A DNA stretch of 64,000 bases from Salvelinus alpinus (GCF_045679555.1 NC_092091.1:91530190-91594189); one strand, 5' to 3'; numbered from the stretch's first letter, positions 34,681-48,365 are shown. Translations and numbers: made by a program. Notes: generated by a model from the sequence alone, not told the origin.

Positions 34681-35496
34681 TGTCAGGTGCCGTTTTAGCA
34701 CACCTGCTGGTGTTTACTGCAACACTGTCCCGTTCTGTAGCCAAACGTTGCCTATGGAAATGCCAAGAGTAGCCTAGTCGACGCTATTCCACATGCTTAT
34801 TGCGTTTCAAAACGTTGCGTCTTGCTGAACGCGCCCCAGTAATGTTTTTTTATACACGGAAGTATAATTGAAATATATCTACACTCGAGCTAACGAGAGG
34901 GACCTACCTGCATTTGACCAATAGAAACTCTCGTTTTTGTTGCAAAACGTTGTTCTGTTGGTACTGTGTGCACTACTGAATACATCCCTGTTCAGTGTCA
35001 TTGATGCAAAGCGAGCTCAGCCCGTGGGTGGATGAGTTCAGGCTAGAAAATTGCCTAAACTGTCGGGTCCTTTATTTTAGAAAAGTTAGCTAAGCTAGCC
35101 AACACATTTCATATATTTTGTCAACATATTTTGTTCAGAAAAAAGAATTTGTATGTATACATCTACCTGGTTTATGGGTTGAAGTAGGGTCAATATATTG
35201 CCAGACATGTTGGTAATATGTCGAATGGCAATGGAAGAGTTGGTTAGAATATTCATGTAAGTTTATTTGAACAGAGACAATGTACAACAAAAACACAAGT
35301 CTCAATTTCACTTGAGAAATGATGGTTTGTCGCCTACCAGATTTAGCTAGCAGCTATTTCCATCTGCAGTCCCCAGGCAGGGGAACAACCAAGGCTGGTC
35401 CTACAGGGCTGGTGTTATGGGTGTAAGATGGCACAGTGATGCCATCTGTTGGTAAATGTTCATTACTGCAACTCATGTGTTTTACCGGGGTGCTTG
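34681..35496. other. Presumed NLR first intron, no gene seen
   Basis: Contains the degraded second MITE copy and, at 35,389, the motif GGCTGGTCCTACAGGGCTGG, which is amplified into an array 340 bp further on. Confidence 0.45.
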
Positions 35497-35642
35497 TGTA
35501 ACAGTATAACTTTAAACCGTCCCCTCGCCCCGACACGGGCGCGAACCTCTGCACACATCAACAACTGACACCCACGAAGCGTCGTATTGAAACGCTACTA
35601 GCGCGTACCCGCTAACTAGCTAGCCATTTCACATCCGTTACA
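35497..35642 (-). mobile_element. tRNA-like short element with TGTAAC/GTTACA ends, internally deleted
   Basis: Starts TGTAACAGTATAAC and ends CATCCGTTACA. Both flanks carry CTTG as a short target duplication. On the - strand it contains GGTTCGCGCCCGTGTCGGGG, a box-B-like region of a tRNA-type promoter, and a GCTAGTTAGCGGG box-A-like stretch. It looks like a known salmonid short element lacking about 100 bp of its middle. Confidence 0.6.
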
Positions 35643-35727
35643 CTTGAGATACCCGGATGTATTGTGATGTACTGAACAAGACTGGTTACTCGCATCAATG
35701 TCTCTGTCTCGTCATTTAACATTCAAA

Positions 35728-36040
35728 CAGCTGGTCCTACAGGGCTGGTCCTACAGGGCTGGTCCTACAGGGCTGGTCCTACAGGGCTGGTCCTACAGGG
35801 CTGGTCCTACAGGGCTGGTCCTACAGGGCTGGTCCTACAGGGCTGGTCCTACAGGGCTGGTCCTACAGGGCTGGTCCTACAGGGCTGGTCCTACATGGGC
35901 TGGTCCTACATGGGCTGGTCCTACATGGGCTGGTCCTACAGGGCTGGTCCTACAGGGCTGGTCCTACATGGGCTGGTCCTACAGGGCTGGTCCTACAGGG
36001 CTGGTCCTACAGGGCTGGTCCTACAGGGCTGGTCCTACAT
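35728..36040. repeat. Minisatellite, 15-bp unit, about 21 copies
   Basis: Uniform gggctggtcctacag, with five units reading catgggctggtccta (16 bp). Open frames (GWSYRAGPTGLVLQ) are artefacts. A single-copy precursor exists at 35,389. Confidence 0.97.
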
Positions 36041-36170
36041 TCAAATTACATTTTATTTGTCACATGCACAGAATACAACAGGTGTAGAAACTGTTAAGAG
36101 ATAAGAGATAAGAAAAACGAATAATTAAAGAGCAGCAGTAAATAACAATAATGGGGCAAAATACAGGGTG
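36041..36170 (-). mobile_element. LINE/SINE 3' tail fragment, edge of 39-bp array
   Basis: TCAAATTACATTTTATTTGT then CACATGCACAGAATACAACA-GGTGTAG and AGCAGCAGTAAATAACAATA. This is the same family as 8690-8835. In ordinary copies of this element the next sequence is a short stretch with TATATACAGGGGGTACCGGT; here that stretch is amplified into the following minisatellite. Confidence 0.65.
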
Positions 36171-38525
36171 TTCTGGTACAGACTCAATGTGGAGGTTATA
36201 TACAGGGGGTACCGGTACAGAGTCAATGTGGAGGCTATATACAGGGGGTACGGGTACAGAGTCAATGTGGAGGCTATATACAGGGGGTATCGGTACAGAG
36301 TCAATGTGGAGGCTCTATACAGGGGTTACCGGTACAGAGTCAATGTGGAGGCTATATAGAGGGGGTACCGGTACAGAGTCAATGTGGAGGCTATATACAG
36401 GGGGTACCGGTACAGAGTCAATGTGGAGGCTATATACAGGGGGTACCGGTACAGAGTCAATGTGGAGGCTATATACAGGGGGTATCGGTACAGAGTCAAT
36501 GTGGAGGCTCTATACAGGGGTTACCGGTACAGAGTCAATGTGGAGGCTATATACAGGGGGTACCGGTACAGAGTCAATGTGGAGGCTATATACAGGGGGT
36601 ACCGGTACAGAGTCAATGTGGAGGCTATATACAGGGGGTACCGGTACAGAGTCAATGTGGAGGCTATATACAGGGGGTACCGGTACAGAGTCAATGTGGA
36701 GGCTATATACAGGGGGTACTGGTACAGAGTCAATGTGGAGGCTATATAGAGGGGGTACTGGTACAGAGTCAATGTGGAGGCTATATACAGGGGGTACCGG
36801 AACAGAGTCAATGTGGAGACTATATACAGGGTGTACTGGTACAGAGTCAATGAGGAGGCTATATACAGGGGGTACCGGTACAGAGTCAATGTGGAGGCTA
36901 TATACAGGGGGTACCGGTACAGAGTCAATGAGGAGGCTATATACAGGGGGTACCGGTACAGAGTCAATGTGGAGGCTATATACAGGGGGTACTGGTACAG
37001 AGTCAATGTTGAGGCTATATACAGGGGGTACTGGTACAGAGTCAATGTGCAGGCTATATACAGGGGTACCGGTACAGAGTCAGTGTGGAGGCTATATACA
37101 GGGGGTACTGGTACAGAGTCAATGTGGAGGCTATATACAGGGGGTACTGGTACAGAGTCAATGTGGAGGCTATATACAGGGGGTACTGGTACAGAGTCAA
37201 TGTGGAGGCTATATACAGGCAGTACCGGTACAGAGTCAATGTGGAGACTATATACAGGGGGTACCGGTACAGAGTCAATGTGGAGGATATATACAGGGGG
37301 GTACCGGTACAGAGTCAATGTGGAGGCTATATACAGGGGGGGTACAGAGTCAATGTGGAGGCTATATACAGGGGGTACTGGTACAGAGTCAATGTGGAGG
37401 CTATATACAGGCAGTACCGGTACAGAGTCAATGTGGAGACTATATACAGGGGGTACCGGTACAGAGTCAATGTGGAGGATATATACAGGGGGTACCGGTA
37501 CAGAGTCAATGTGGAGACTATATACAGGGCTACTGGTACAGAGTCAATGAGGAGGCTATATACAGGGGGTACCTGTACAGAGTCAATGTGGAGGCTACAT
37601 ACAGGGGGTACCGGTACAGAGTCAATGTGGAGGCTATATACAGGGGGTACCGGTACAGAGTCAATGTGGAGGCTATATACAGGGGGTACCGGTACAGAGT
37701 CAATGTGGAGGCTATATACAGGGGGTACCGGTACAGAGTCAATGTGGAGGCTATATACAGGGGGTACTGGTACAGAGTCAATGTGGAGGCTATATAGAGG
37801 GGGTACTGGTACAGAGTCAATGTGGAGGCTATATACAGGGGGTACCGGAACAGAGTCAATGTGGAGACTATATACAGGGGGTACTGGTACAGAGTCAATG
37901 TGGAGGATATACACAGGGGGGTACCGGTACAGAGTCAATGTGGAGGCTATATACAGGGGTACTGGTACAGAGTCAATGTGGAGGCTATATACAGGGGTAC
38001 TGGTACAGAGTCAATGAGGAGGCTATATACAGGGGGTACCGGTACAGAGTCAATGTGGAGGCTATATACAGGGTGTTACGGTACAGAGTCAATGTGGAGG
38101 CTATATACAGGGGGTATCGGTACAGAGTCAATGTGGAAGCTATGTACAGGGGGTACTGGTACAGAGTCAATGTGGAGGCTATATACAGGGGGTACCGGTA
38201 CAGAGTCAATGTGGAGGCTATATACAGGGGGTACCGGTACAGAGTCAATGTGGAGGCTATATACAGGGGGTACCGGTACAGAGTCAATGTGGAGGCTATA
38301 TACAGGGGGTACTGGTACAGAGTCAATGTGGAGGCTATATACAGGGTGTTACGGTACAGAGTCAATGTGGAGGCTATATACAGGGGGTACCGGTACAGAG
38401 TCTATGTGGAGGCTATATACAGGGGGTACCGGTACAGAGTCAATGTGGAGGCTATATACAGGGGGTACCGGTACAGAGTCAATGTGCAGGCTATATAGAG
38501 GGGGCACCGGTACAGAGTCAATGTG
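36150..38525. repeat. Minisatellite, 39-bp unit, about 60 copies
   Basis: Copies of atacagggggtaccggtaca then gagtcaatgtggaggctat. The unit is the internal segment of the salmonid LINE/SINE element that flanks it on the left. Because 39 is a multiple of 3, several frames on both strands stay open for hundreds of codons (YTGGTGTESMWRL and others). A block including CAGGCAGTACCGG is duplicated (37,216 and 37,410). The right end runs directly into the 32-bp array through shared AATGTGGA. Confidence 0.96.
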
Positions 38526-39409
38526 GACTGGAATAGGACTATATTACTAGTGATATGGACTGGAATAGGACTATATATTACTAGTGATGTGGACTGGAAT
38601 AGGACTATATTACTAGTGATATGGACTGGAATAGAACTATATTACTTGTGATGTGGACTGGAATAGGACTATATTACTAGTGATGTGGACTGGAATAGGA
38701 CTATATTACTAGTGATATGGACTGGATTAGGTCTATATTACTTGTGATGTGGACTGGAATAGGACTATATTACTAGTGATGTGGACTGGAATAGGACTAT
38801 ATTACTAGTGATATGGACTGGAATAGGACTATATTACTTGTGATATGGACTGGAATAGGACTATATTACTTGTGATGTGGACTGGAATAGGACTATATTA
38901 CTAGTGATATGGACTGGAATAGAACTATATTACTTGTGATGTGGACTGGAATAGGACTGTATTACTAGTGATGTGGACTGGAATAGGACTATATTACTAG
39001 TGATATGGACTGGAATAGAACTATATTACTAGTGATGTGGACTGGAATAGGACTATATTACTCGTGATGTGGACTGGAATAGGACTATATTACTAGTAAT
39101 GTGGACTGGAATAGGACTATATTACTAGTGATATGGACTGGAATAGGACTATATTACTAGTGATATGGACTGGAATAGGACTATATTACTAGTGATATGG
39201 ACTGGAATAGGATTGTACGACTAGTAATGTGGACTGGAATAGGACTATATTACTAGTGATATGGACTGGAATAGGACTATATATTACTAGTGATATGGAC
39301 TGGAATAGGACTATATTACTAGTGATATGGACTGGAATAGGACTATATTACTAGTGATGTGGACTGGAATAGGACTATATTACTAGTGATATGGACTGGA
39401 ATAGGCCTA
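38526..39409. repeat. 32-bp minisatellite, unit 1
   Basis: About 27 copies of ggactatattactagtgata then tggactggaata, starting directly from the 39-bp array. Confidence 0.95.
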
Positions 39410-40270
39410 TATCTCTAACTGTTATTGGTTTACAGACCTATCATATGTAACTGTTATTAGTAGGTCTACAGACCTATCATATGTAACTGTTATTAGTAGG
39501 TCTACAGACCTATCATATGTAACTGTTATTAGTAGGTCTACAGACCTATCATATCTAACTGTTATTAGTAGGTCTATAGACCTATCATATCTAACTGTTA
39601 TTAGTAGGTCTATAGACCTATCATATCTAACTGTTATTAGTAGGTCTACAGACCTATCATATCTAACTGTTATTAGTAGGTCTACAGACCTATCATATCT
39701 AACTGTTATTGGTGTGACTACAGACCTATCATATCTAACTGTTATTGGTTGGACTACAGATCTATCATATCTAACTGTTATTTGTTGGTCTACAGACCTA
39801 TCATATCTAACTGTTATTAGTAGGTCTACAGACCTATCATATCTAACTGTTAATAATTGGTCTACAGACCTATCATATCTAACTGTTATTAGTAGGTCTA
39901 CAGACCTATCATATCTAACTGTTATTAGTAGGTCTACAGACCTATCATATCTAACTGTTATTAGTAGGTCTACAGACCTATCATATCTAACTGTTATTGG
40001 TGTGACTACAGACCTATCATATCTAACTGTTATTGGTTGGACTACAGACCTATCATATCTAACTGTTATTGGTTGGTCTACAGACCTATCATATCTAACT
40101 GTTATTAGTAGGTCTACAGACCTATCATATCTAACTGTTATTAGTAGGTCTAAAGACCTATCATATCTAACTGTTATTAGTAGGTCTAAAGACCTATCAT
40201 ATCTAACTGTTATTGGTTGGTCTACAGACCTATCATATCTAACTGTTATTGGTTGGATTACAGACCTATG
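39410..40270. repeat. 36-bp minisatellite, unit 1
   Basis: About 24 copies of acctatcatatctaactgtt then attagtaggtctacag. The open frame DLSYLTVISRST is periodic; the true exon lies downstream in a different context. Confidence 0.95.
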
Positions 40271-40350
40271 TCCTACTGGTTTTACTGTGTAAAGTTATTA
40301 ACTGGAATGATTTTAATATTTACCTGAATACTATTCTCTGTGTCTGAAAG

Positions 40351-40446
40351 GCTTTTGGGAGCAGCATCTCCTGCTCCAAGCCAACTCTCCTTGAAAAGTG
40401 ACAACTCCATGGATCGACTGATCTCATTTACAAATGGTGATCTCAG
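40351..40446 (+). CDS. NLR N-terminal repeat exon, copy 1
   Basis: Exon of 96 bp, phase 2 at both ends, encoding (R)LLGAASPAPSQLSLKSD then NSMDRLISFTNGDL(R). It resembles the roughly 30-residue N-terminal repeats of fish NACHT-LRR (NLRC3-like) proteins, of the form SPVPSCVSMKSDQSM..PI.F..GD, each encoded by its own exon (family knowledge, recalled). The acceptor is ctctgtgtctgaaag, with a plausible branch site TTATTAAC at about 40,299. The donor is CAG|GTACAG. The symmetric phase means any number of copies keeps the frame. The NACHT and LRR exons would lie beyond the window. The same motif also occurs in some fish TRIM proteins, so the NLR assignment is probable, not proven. Confidence 0.62.
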
Positions 40447-40449
40447 GTA

Positions 40450-40592
40450 CAGTACCAGTCAAAAGTTTGGACACACCTACTCATTCAAGGGTTTTTCTTT
40501 ATTTTTACTAATTTCTACATTGTAGAATAATAGTGAAGATACAACCATAAAATAACACGTGGAATCATGTACCAAAAAATGTTAAACAACTA
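40450..40592. mobile_element. Truncated Tc1-like end after exon copy 1
   Basis: CAGTACCAGTCAAAAGTTTG then GACACACCTACTCATTCAAG is the terminal inverted repeat of a common salmonid Tc1-like transposon. It starts right after a TA (40448-40449) that belongs to the exon's donor GTA. It is cut off after GTTAAACAA, where the 32-bp array resumes. Confidence 0.85.
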
Positions 40593-42263
40593 GGCCTGTA
40601 TTACTAGTGATATGGACTGGATTAGGACTATATTACTAGTAATGTGGACTGGAATAGGACTATATTACTAGTGATGTGGACTGGAATAGGACTATATTAC
40701 TAGTGATGTGGACTGGAATAGGACTATATTACTAGTGATGTGGACTGGAATAGGACTATATTACTAGTGATATGGACTGGAATAGGACTATATGACTAGT
40801 GATGTGGATTGGAATAGGACTATATTACTAGTGATATGGACTGGAATAGGACTATATTACTAGTGATATGGACTGGAATAGGACTATATTACTAGTGATG
40901 TGGATTGGAATAGGACTATATTACTAGTGATGTGGATTGGAATAGGACTATATTACTAGTGATGTGGATTGGAATAGGACTATATTACTAGTGATATGGA
41001 CTGGAATAGGACTATATGACTAGTGATGTGGATTGGAATAGGACTATATTACTAGTGATATGGACTGGAATAGGACTATATTACTAGTGATATGGACTGG
41101 AATAGGACTATATTACTAGTGATGTGGATTGGAATAGGACTATATTACTAGTGATGTGGATTGGAATAGGACTATATTACTAGTGATGTGGATTGGAATA
41201 GGACTATATTACTAGTGATATGGACTGGAATAGGACTATATTACTAGTGATATGGACTGGAATAGGACTATATTACTAGTGATATGGATTGGAATAGGAC
41301 TATATTACTAGTGATATGGACTGGAATAGGACTATATTACTACTAATGTGGACTGGAATAGGACTATATTACTAGTGATATGGACTGGAATAGACCTATA
41401 TTACTAGTGATGTGGATTGGAATAGGACTATATTACTAGTGATATGGACTGGAATAGGACTATATGACTAGTGATGTGGATTGGAATAGGACTATATTAC
41501 TAGTGATATGGACTGGAATAGGACTATATTACTAGTGATATGGACTGGAATAGGACTATATTACTAGTGATGTGGATTGGAATAGGACTATATTACTAGT
41601 GATGTGGATTGGAATAGGACTATATTACTAGTGATGTGGATTGGAATAGGACTATATTACTAGTGATATGGACTGGAATAGGACTATATTACTTGTGATA
41701 TGGACTGGAATAGGACTATATTACTTGTGATGTGGACTGGAATAGGACTATATTACTAGTGATATGGACTGGAATAGAACTATATTACTTGTGATGTGGA
41801 CTGGAATAGGACTGTATTACTAGTGATGTGGACTGGAATAGGACTATATTACTAGTGATATGGACTGGAATAGAACTATATTACTAGTGATGTGGACTGG
41901 AATAGGACTATATTACTCGTGATGTGGACTGGAATAGGACTATATTACTAGTAATGTGGACTGGAATAGGACTATATTACTAGTGATATGGACTGGAATA
42001 GGACTATATTACTAGTGATATGGACTGGAATAGGACTATATTACTAGTGATATGGACTGGAATAGGACTATATTACTAGTAATGTGGACTGGAATAGGAC
42101 TATATTACTAGTGATATGGACTGGAATAGGACTATATATTACTAGTGATATGGACTGGAATAGGACTATATTACTAGTGGTATGGACTGGAATAGGACTA
42201 TATTACTAGTGATGTGGACTGGAATAGGACTATATTACTAGCGATATGGACTGGAATAGGCCT
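40593..42263. repeat. 32-bp minisatellite, unit 2
   Basis: About 52 copies, with GGACTGG and GGATTGG variants arranged in repeated blocks of about eight units. Confidence 0.95.
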
Positions 42264-43160
42264 ATATCTCTAACTGTTATTGGTTTACAGACCTATCATA
42301 TGTAACTGTTATTAGTAGGTCTACAGACCTATCATATGTAACTGTTATTAGTAGGTCTACAGACCTATCATATGTAACTGTTATTAGTAGGTCTACAGAC
42401 CTATCATATCTAACTGTTATTAGTAGGTCTATAGACCTATCATATCTAACTGTTATTAGTAGGTCTATAGACCTATCATATCTAACTGTTATTAGTAGGT
42501 CTACAGACCTATCATATCTAACTGTTATTAGTAGGTCTACAGACCTATCATATCTAACTGTTATTGGTGTGACTACAGACCTATCATATCTAACTGTTAT
42601 TGGTTGGACTACAGATCTATCATATCTAACTGTTATTTGTTGGTCTACAGACCTATCATATCTAACTGTTATTAGTAGGTCTACAGACCTATCATATCTA
42701 ACTGTTATTAGTAGGTCTACAGACCTATCATATCTAACTGTTAATAATTGGTCTACAGACCTATCATATCTAACTGTTATTAGTAGGTCTACAGACCTAT
42801 CATATCTAACTGTTATTAGTAGGTCTACAGACCTATCATATCTAACTGTTATTAGTAGGTCTACAGACCTATCATATCTAACTGTTATTGGTGTGACTAC
42901 AGACCTATCATATCTAACTGTTATTGGTTGGACTACAGACCTATCATATCTAACTGTTATTGGTTGGTCTACAGACCTATCATATCTAACTGTTATTAGT
43001 AGGTCTACAGACCTATCATATCTAACTGTTATTAGTAGGTCTAAAGACCTATCATATCTAACTGTTATTAGTAGGTCTAAAGACCTATCATATCTAACTG
43101 TTATTGGTTGGTCTACAGACCTATCATATCTAACTGTTATTGGTTGGATTACAGACCTAT
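42264..43160. repeat. 36-bp minisatellite, unit 2
   Basis: About 25 copies, one more than unit 1, otherwise the same order of variants. Confidence 0.95.
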
Positions 43161-43241
43161 GTCCTACTGGTTTTACTGTGTAAAGTTATTAACTGGAATG
43201 ATTTTAATATTTACCTGAATACTATTCTCTGTGTCTGAAAG

Positions 43242-43337
43242 GCTTTTGGGAGCAGCATCTCCTGCTCCAAGCCAACTCTCCTTGAAAAGTGACAACTCCA
43301 TGGATCGACTGATCTCATTTACAAATGGTGATCTCAG
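43242..43337 (+). CDS. NLR N-terminal repeat exon, copy 2
   Basis: Same sequence as copy 1 (KSDNSMDR form) with the same splice sites. It is open and phase 2-2. If spliced in series with copy 1 it adds a second 32-residue repeat. Confidence 0.6.
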
Positions 43338-43340
43338 GTA

Positions 43341-43483
43341 CAGTACCAGTCAAAAGTTTGGACACACCTACTCATTCAAGGGTTTTTCTTTATTTTTACT
43401 AATTTCTACATTGTAGAATAATAGTGAAGATACAACCATAAAATAACACGTGGAATCATGTACCAAAAAATGTTAAACAACTA
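43341..43483. mobile_element. Truncated Tc1-like end after exon copy 2
   Basis: Same 143-bp fragment, same junctions as at 40450, so it was copied with the unit and did not insert independently. Confidence 0.85.
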
Positions 43484-45154
43484 GGCCTGTATTACTAGTG
43501 ATATGGACTGGATTAGGACTATATTACTAGTAATGTGGACTGGAATAGGACTATATTACTAGTGATGTGGACTGGAATAGGACTATATTACTAGTGATGT
43601 GGACTGGAATAGGACTATATTACTAGTGATGTGGACTGGAATAGGACTATATTACTAGTGATATGGACTGGAATAGGACTATATGACTAGTGATGTGGAT
43701 TGGAATAGGACTATATTACTAGTGATATGGACTGGAATAGGACTATATTACTAGTGATATGGACTGGAATAGGACTATATTACTAGTGATGTGGATTGGA
43801 ATAGGACTATATTACTAGTGATGTGGATTGGAATAGGACTATATTACTAGTGATGTGGATTGGAATAGGACTATATTACTAGTGATATGGACTGGAATAG
43901 GACTATATGACTAGTGATGTGGATTGGAATAGGACTATATTACTAGTGATATGGACTGGAATAGGACTATATTACTAGTGATATGGACTGGAATAGGACT
44001 ATATTACTAGTGATGTGGATTGGAATAGGACTATATTACTAGTGATGTGGATTGGAATAGGACTATATTACTAGTGATGTGGATTGGAATAGGACTATAT
44101 TACTAGTGATATGGACTGGAATAGGACTATATTACTAGTGATATGGACTGGAATAGGACTATATTACTAGTGATATGGATTGGAATAGGACTATATTACT
44201 AGTGATATGGACTGGAATAGGACTATATTACTAGTAATGTGGACTGGAATAGGACTATATTACTAGTGATATGGACTGGAATAGACCTATATTACTAGTG
44301 ATGTGGATTGGAATAGGACTATATTACTAGTGATATGGACTGGAATAGGACTATATGACTAGTGATGTGGATTGGAATAGGACTATATTACTAGTGATAT
44401 GGACTGGAATAGGACTATATTACTAGTGATATGGACTGGAATAGGACTATATTACTAGTGATGTGGATTGGAATAGGACTATATTACTAGTGATGTGGAT
44501 TGGAATAGGACTATATTACTAGTGATGTGGATTGGAATAGGACTATATTACTAGTGATATGGACTGGAATAGGACTATATTACTTGTGATATGGACTGGA
44601 ATAGGACTATATTACTTGTGATGTGGACTGGAATAGGACTATATTACTAGTGATATGGACTGGAATAGAACTATATTACTTGTGATGTGGACTGGAATAG
44701 GACTGTATTACTAGTGATGTGGACTGGAATGGGACTATATTACTAGTGATATGGACTGGAATAGGTCTATATTACTCTTGATATGTACTGGAATAGGACT
44801 ATATTACTCGTGATGTGGACTGGAATAGGACTATATTACTAGTAATGTGGACTGGAATAGGACTATATTACTAGTGATATGGACTGGAATAGGACTATAT
44901 TACTAGTGATATGGACTGGAATAGGACTATATTACTAGTGATATGGACTGGAATAGGACTATATTACTAGTAATGTGGACTGGAATAGGACTATATTACT
45001 AGTGATATGGACTGGAATAGGACTATATATTACTAGTGATATGGACTGGAATAGGACTATATTACTAGTGGTATGGACTGGAATAGGACTATATTACTAG
45101 TGATGTGGACTGGAATAGGACTATATTACTAGCGATATGGACTGGAATAGGCCT
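43484..45154. repeat. 32-bp minisatellite, unit 3
   Basis: Same length as unit 2 (1671 bp). It differs by a few substitutions, for example ACTCTTGATATGTACTGG near 44,771. Confidence 0.95.
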
Positions 45155-46051
45155 ATATCTCTAACTGTTATTGGTTTACAGACCTATCATATGTAACTGT
45201 TATTAGTAGGTCTACAGACCTATCATATGTAACTGTTATTAGTAGGTCTACAGACCTATCATATGTAACTGTTATTAGTAGGTCTACAGACCTATCATAT
45301 CTAACTGTTATTAGTAGGTCTATAGACCTATCATATCTAACTGTTATTAGTAGGTCTATAGACCTATCATATCTAACTGTTATTAGTAGGTCTACAGACC
45401 TATCATATCTAACTGTTATTAGTAGGTCTACAGACCTATCATATCTAACTGTTATTGGTGTGACTACAGACCTATCATATCTAACTGTTATTGGTTGGAC
45501 TACAGATCTATCATATCTAACTGTTATTTGTTGGTCTACAGACCTATCATATCTAACTGTTATTAGTAGGTCTACAGACCTATCATATCTAACTGTTATT
45601 AGTAGGTCTACAGACCTATCATATCTAACTGTTAATAATTGGTCTACAGACCTATCATATCTAACTGTTATTAGTAGGTCTACAGACCTATCATATCTAA
45701 CTGTTATTAGTAGGTCTACAGACCTATCATATCTAACTGTTATTAGTAGGTCTACAGACCTATCATATCTAACTGTTATTGGTGTGACTACAGACCTATC
45801 ATATCTAACTGTTATTGGTTGGACTACAGACCTATCATATCTAACTGTTATTGGTTGGTCTACAGACCTATCATATCTAACTGTTATTAGTAGGTCTACA
45901 GACCTATCATATCTAACTGTTATTAGTAGGTCTAAAGACCTATCATATCTAACTGTTATTAGTAGGTCTAAAGACCTATCATATCTAACTGTTATTGGTT
46001 GGTCTACAGACCTATCATATCTAACTGTTATTGGTTGGATTACAGACCTAT
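45155..46051. repeat. 36-bp minisatellite, unit 3
   Basis: About 25 copies, with the same variant order as unit 2. Confidence 0.95.
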
Positions 46052-46132
46052 GTCCTACTGGTTTTACTGTGTAAAGTTATTAACTGGAATGATTTTAATA
46101 TTTACCTGAATACTATTCTCTGTGTCTGAAAG

Positions 46133-46228
46133 GCTTTTGGGAGCAGCATCTCCTGCTCCAAGCCAACTCTCCTTGAAAAGTGACCACTCCATGGATCGAC
46201 TGATCTCATTTACAAATGGTGATCTCAG
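46133..46228 (+). CDS. NLR N-terminal repeat exon, copy 3
   Basis: As copy 1 except KSDHSMDR (AAC to CAC). Splice sites and phase are unchanged. The Asn-to-His change marks the lineage of copies 3-5. Confidence 0.6.
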
Positions 46229-46231
46229 GTA

Positions 46232-46374
46232 CAGTACCAGTCAAAAGTTTGGACACACCTACTCATTCAAGGGTTTTTCTTTATTTTTACTAATTTCTAC
46301 ATTGTAGAATAATAGTGAAGATACAACCATAAAATAACACGTGGAATCATGTACCAAAAAATGTTAAACAACTA
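46232..46374. mobile_element. Truncated Tc1-like end after exon copy 3
   Basis: Same fragment and junctions as in units 1 and 2. Confidence 0.85.
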
Positions 46375-48365
46375 GGCCTGTATTACTAGTGATATGGACT
46401 GGATTAGGACTATATTACTAGTAATGTGGACTGGAATAGGACTATATTACTAGTGATGTGGACTGGAATAGGACTATATTACTAGTGATGTGGACTGGAA
46501 TAGGACTATATTACTAGTGATGTGGACTGGAATAGGACTATATTACTAGTGATATGGACTGGAATAGGACTATATGACTAGTGATGTGGATTGGAATAGG
46601 ACTATATTACTAGTGATATGGACTGGAATAGGACTATATTACTAGTGATATGGACTGGAATAGGACTATATTACTAGTGATGTGGATTGGAATAGGACTA
46701 TATTACTAGTGATGTGGATTGGAATAGGACTATATTACTAGTGATGTGGATTGGAATAGGACTATATTACTAGTGATATGGACTGGAATAGGACTATATG
46801 ACTAGTGATGTGGATTGGAATAGGACTATATTACTAGTGATATGGACTGGAATAGGACTATATTACTAGTGATATGGACTGGAATAGGACTATATTACTA
46901 GTGATGTGGATTGGAATAGGACTATATTACTAGTGATGTGGATTGGAATAGGACTATATTACTAGTGATGTGGATTGGAATAGGACTATATTACTAGTGA
47001 TATGGACTGGAATAGGACTATATTACTAGTGATATGGACTGGAATAGGACTATATTACTAGTGATATGGATTGGAATAGGACTATATTACTAGTGATATG
47101 GACTGGAATAGGACTATATTACTAGTAATGTGGACTGGAATAGGACTATATTACTAGTGATATGGACTGGAATAGACCTATATTACTAGTGATGTGGATT
47201 GGAATAGGACTATATTACTAGTGATATGGACTGGAATAGGACTATATGACTAGTGATGTGGATTGGAATAGGACTATATTACTAGTGATATGGACTGGAA
47301 TAGGACTATATTACTAGTGATATGGACTGGAATAGGACTATATTACTAGTGATGTGGATTGGAATAGGACTATATTACTAGTGATGTGGATTGGAATAGG
47401 ACTATATTACTAGTGATGTGGATTGGAATAGGACTATATTACTAGTGATATGGACTGGAATAGGACTATATTACTAGTGATATGGACTGGAATAGGACTA
47501 TATTACTAGTGATATGGATTGGAATAGGACTATATTACTAGTGATATGGACTGGAATAGGACTATATTACTAGTGATATGGATTGGAATAGGACTATATT
47601 ACTAGTGATATGGATTGGAATAGGACTATATTACTAGTGATATGGATTGGAATAGGACTATATTACTAGTGATATGGACTGGAATAGGACTATATTACTA
47701 GTGATGTGGATTGGAATAGGACTATATTACTAGTGATGTGGATTGGAATAGGACTATATTACTAGTGATGTGGATTGGAATAGGACTATATTACTAGTGA
47801 TATGGACTGGAATAGGACTATATTACTAGTGATATGGACTGGAATAGGACTATATTACTAGTGATATGGGTTGGAATAGGACAATATGACTAGTGATGTG
47901 GATTGGAATAGGACTATATTACTAGTGATGTGGATTGGAATAGGACTATATTACTAGTGATGTGGATTGGAATAGGACTATATTACTAGTGATGTGGATT
48001 GGAATAGGACTATATTACTAGTGATGTGGATTGGAATAGGACTATATTACTAGTGATATGGACTGGAATAGGACTATATTACTAGTGATATGGACTGGAA
48101 TAGGACTATATTACTAGTGATGTGGATTGGAATAGGACTATATTACTAGTGATATGGACTGGAATAGGACTATATTACTAGTAATGTGGACTGGAATAGG
48201 ACTATATTACTAGTGATATGGACTGGAATAGGACTATATATTACTAGTGATATGGACTGGAATAGGACTATATTACTAGTGGTATGGACTGGAATAGGAC
48301 TATATTACTAGTGATGTGGACTGGAATAGGACTATATTACTAGTGATATGGACTGGAATAGGCCT
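46375..48365. repeat. 32-bp minisatellite, unit 4
   Basis: 1991 bp, ten 32-bp copies longer than in units 2 and 3. The extra copies are rich in the GGATTGG form. Confidence 0.95.

Noticed and set aside
36151-38550. Several frames of 120-548 codons with TESMWRL, RGYRYRVNVEAIY or TLYRYPLYIAS periods
   Set aside because: They are frames of the 39-bp minisatellite, open on both strands because the unit is divisible by three.
40340-40525. 61-codon frame starting before the NLR-like exon and running into the Tc1 end
   Set aside because: The first four codons are intron (the acceptor region) and the last 25 come from the transposon. Only 40351-40446 behaves as an exon.
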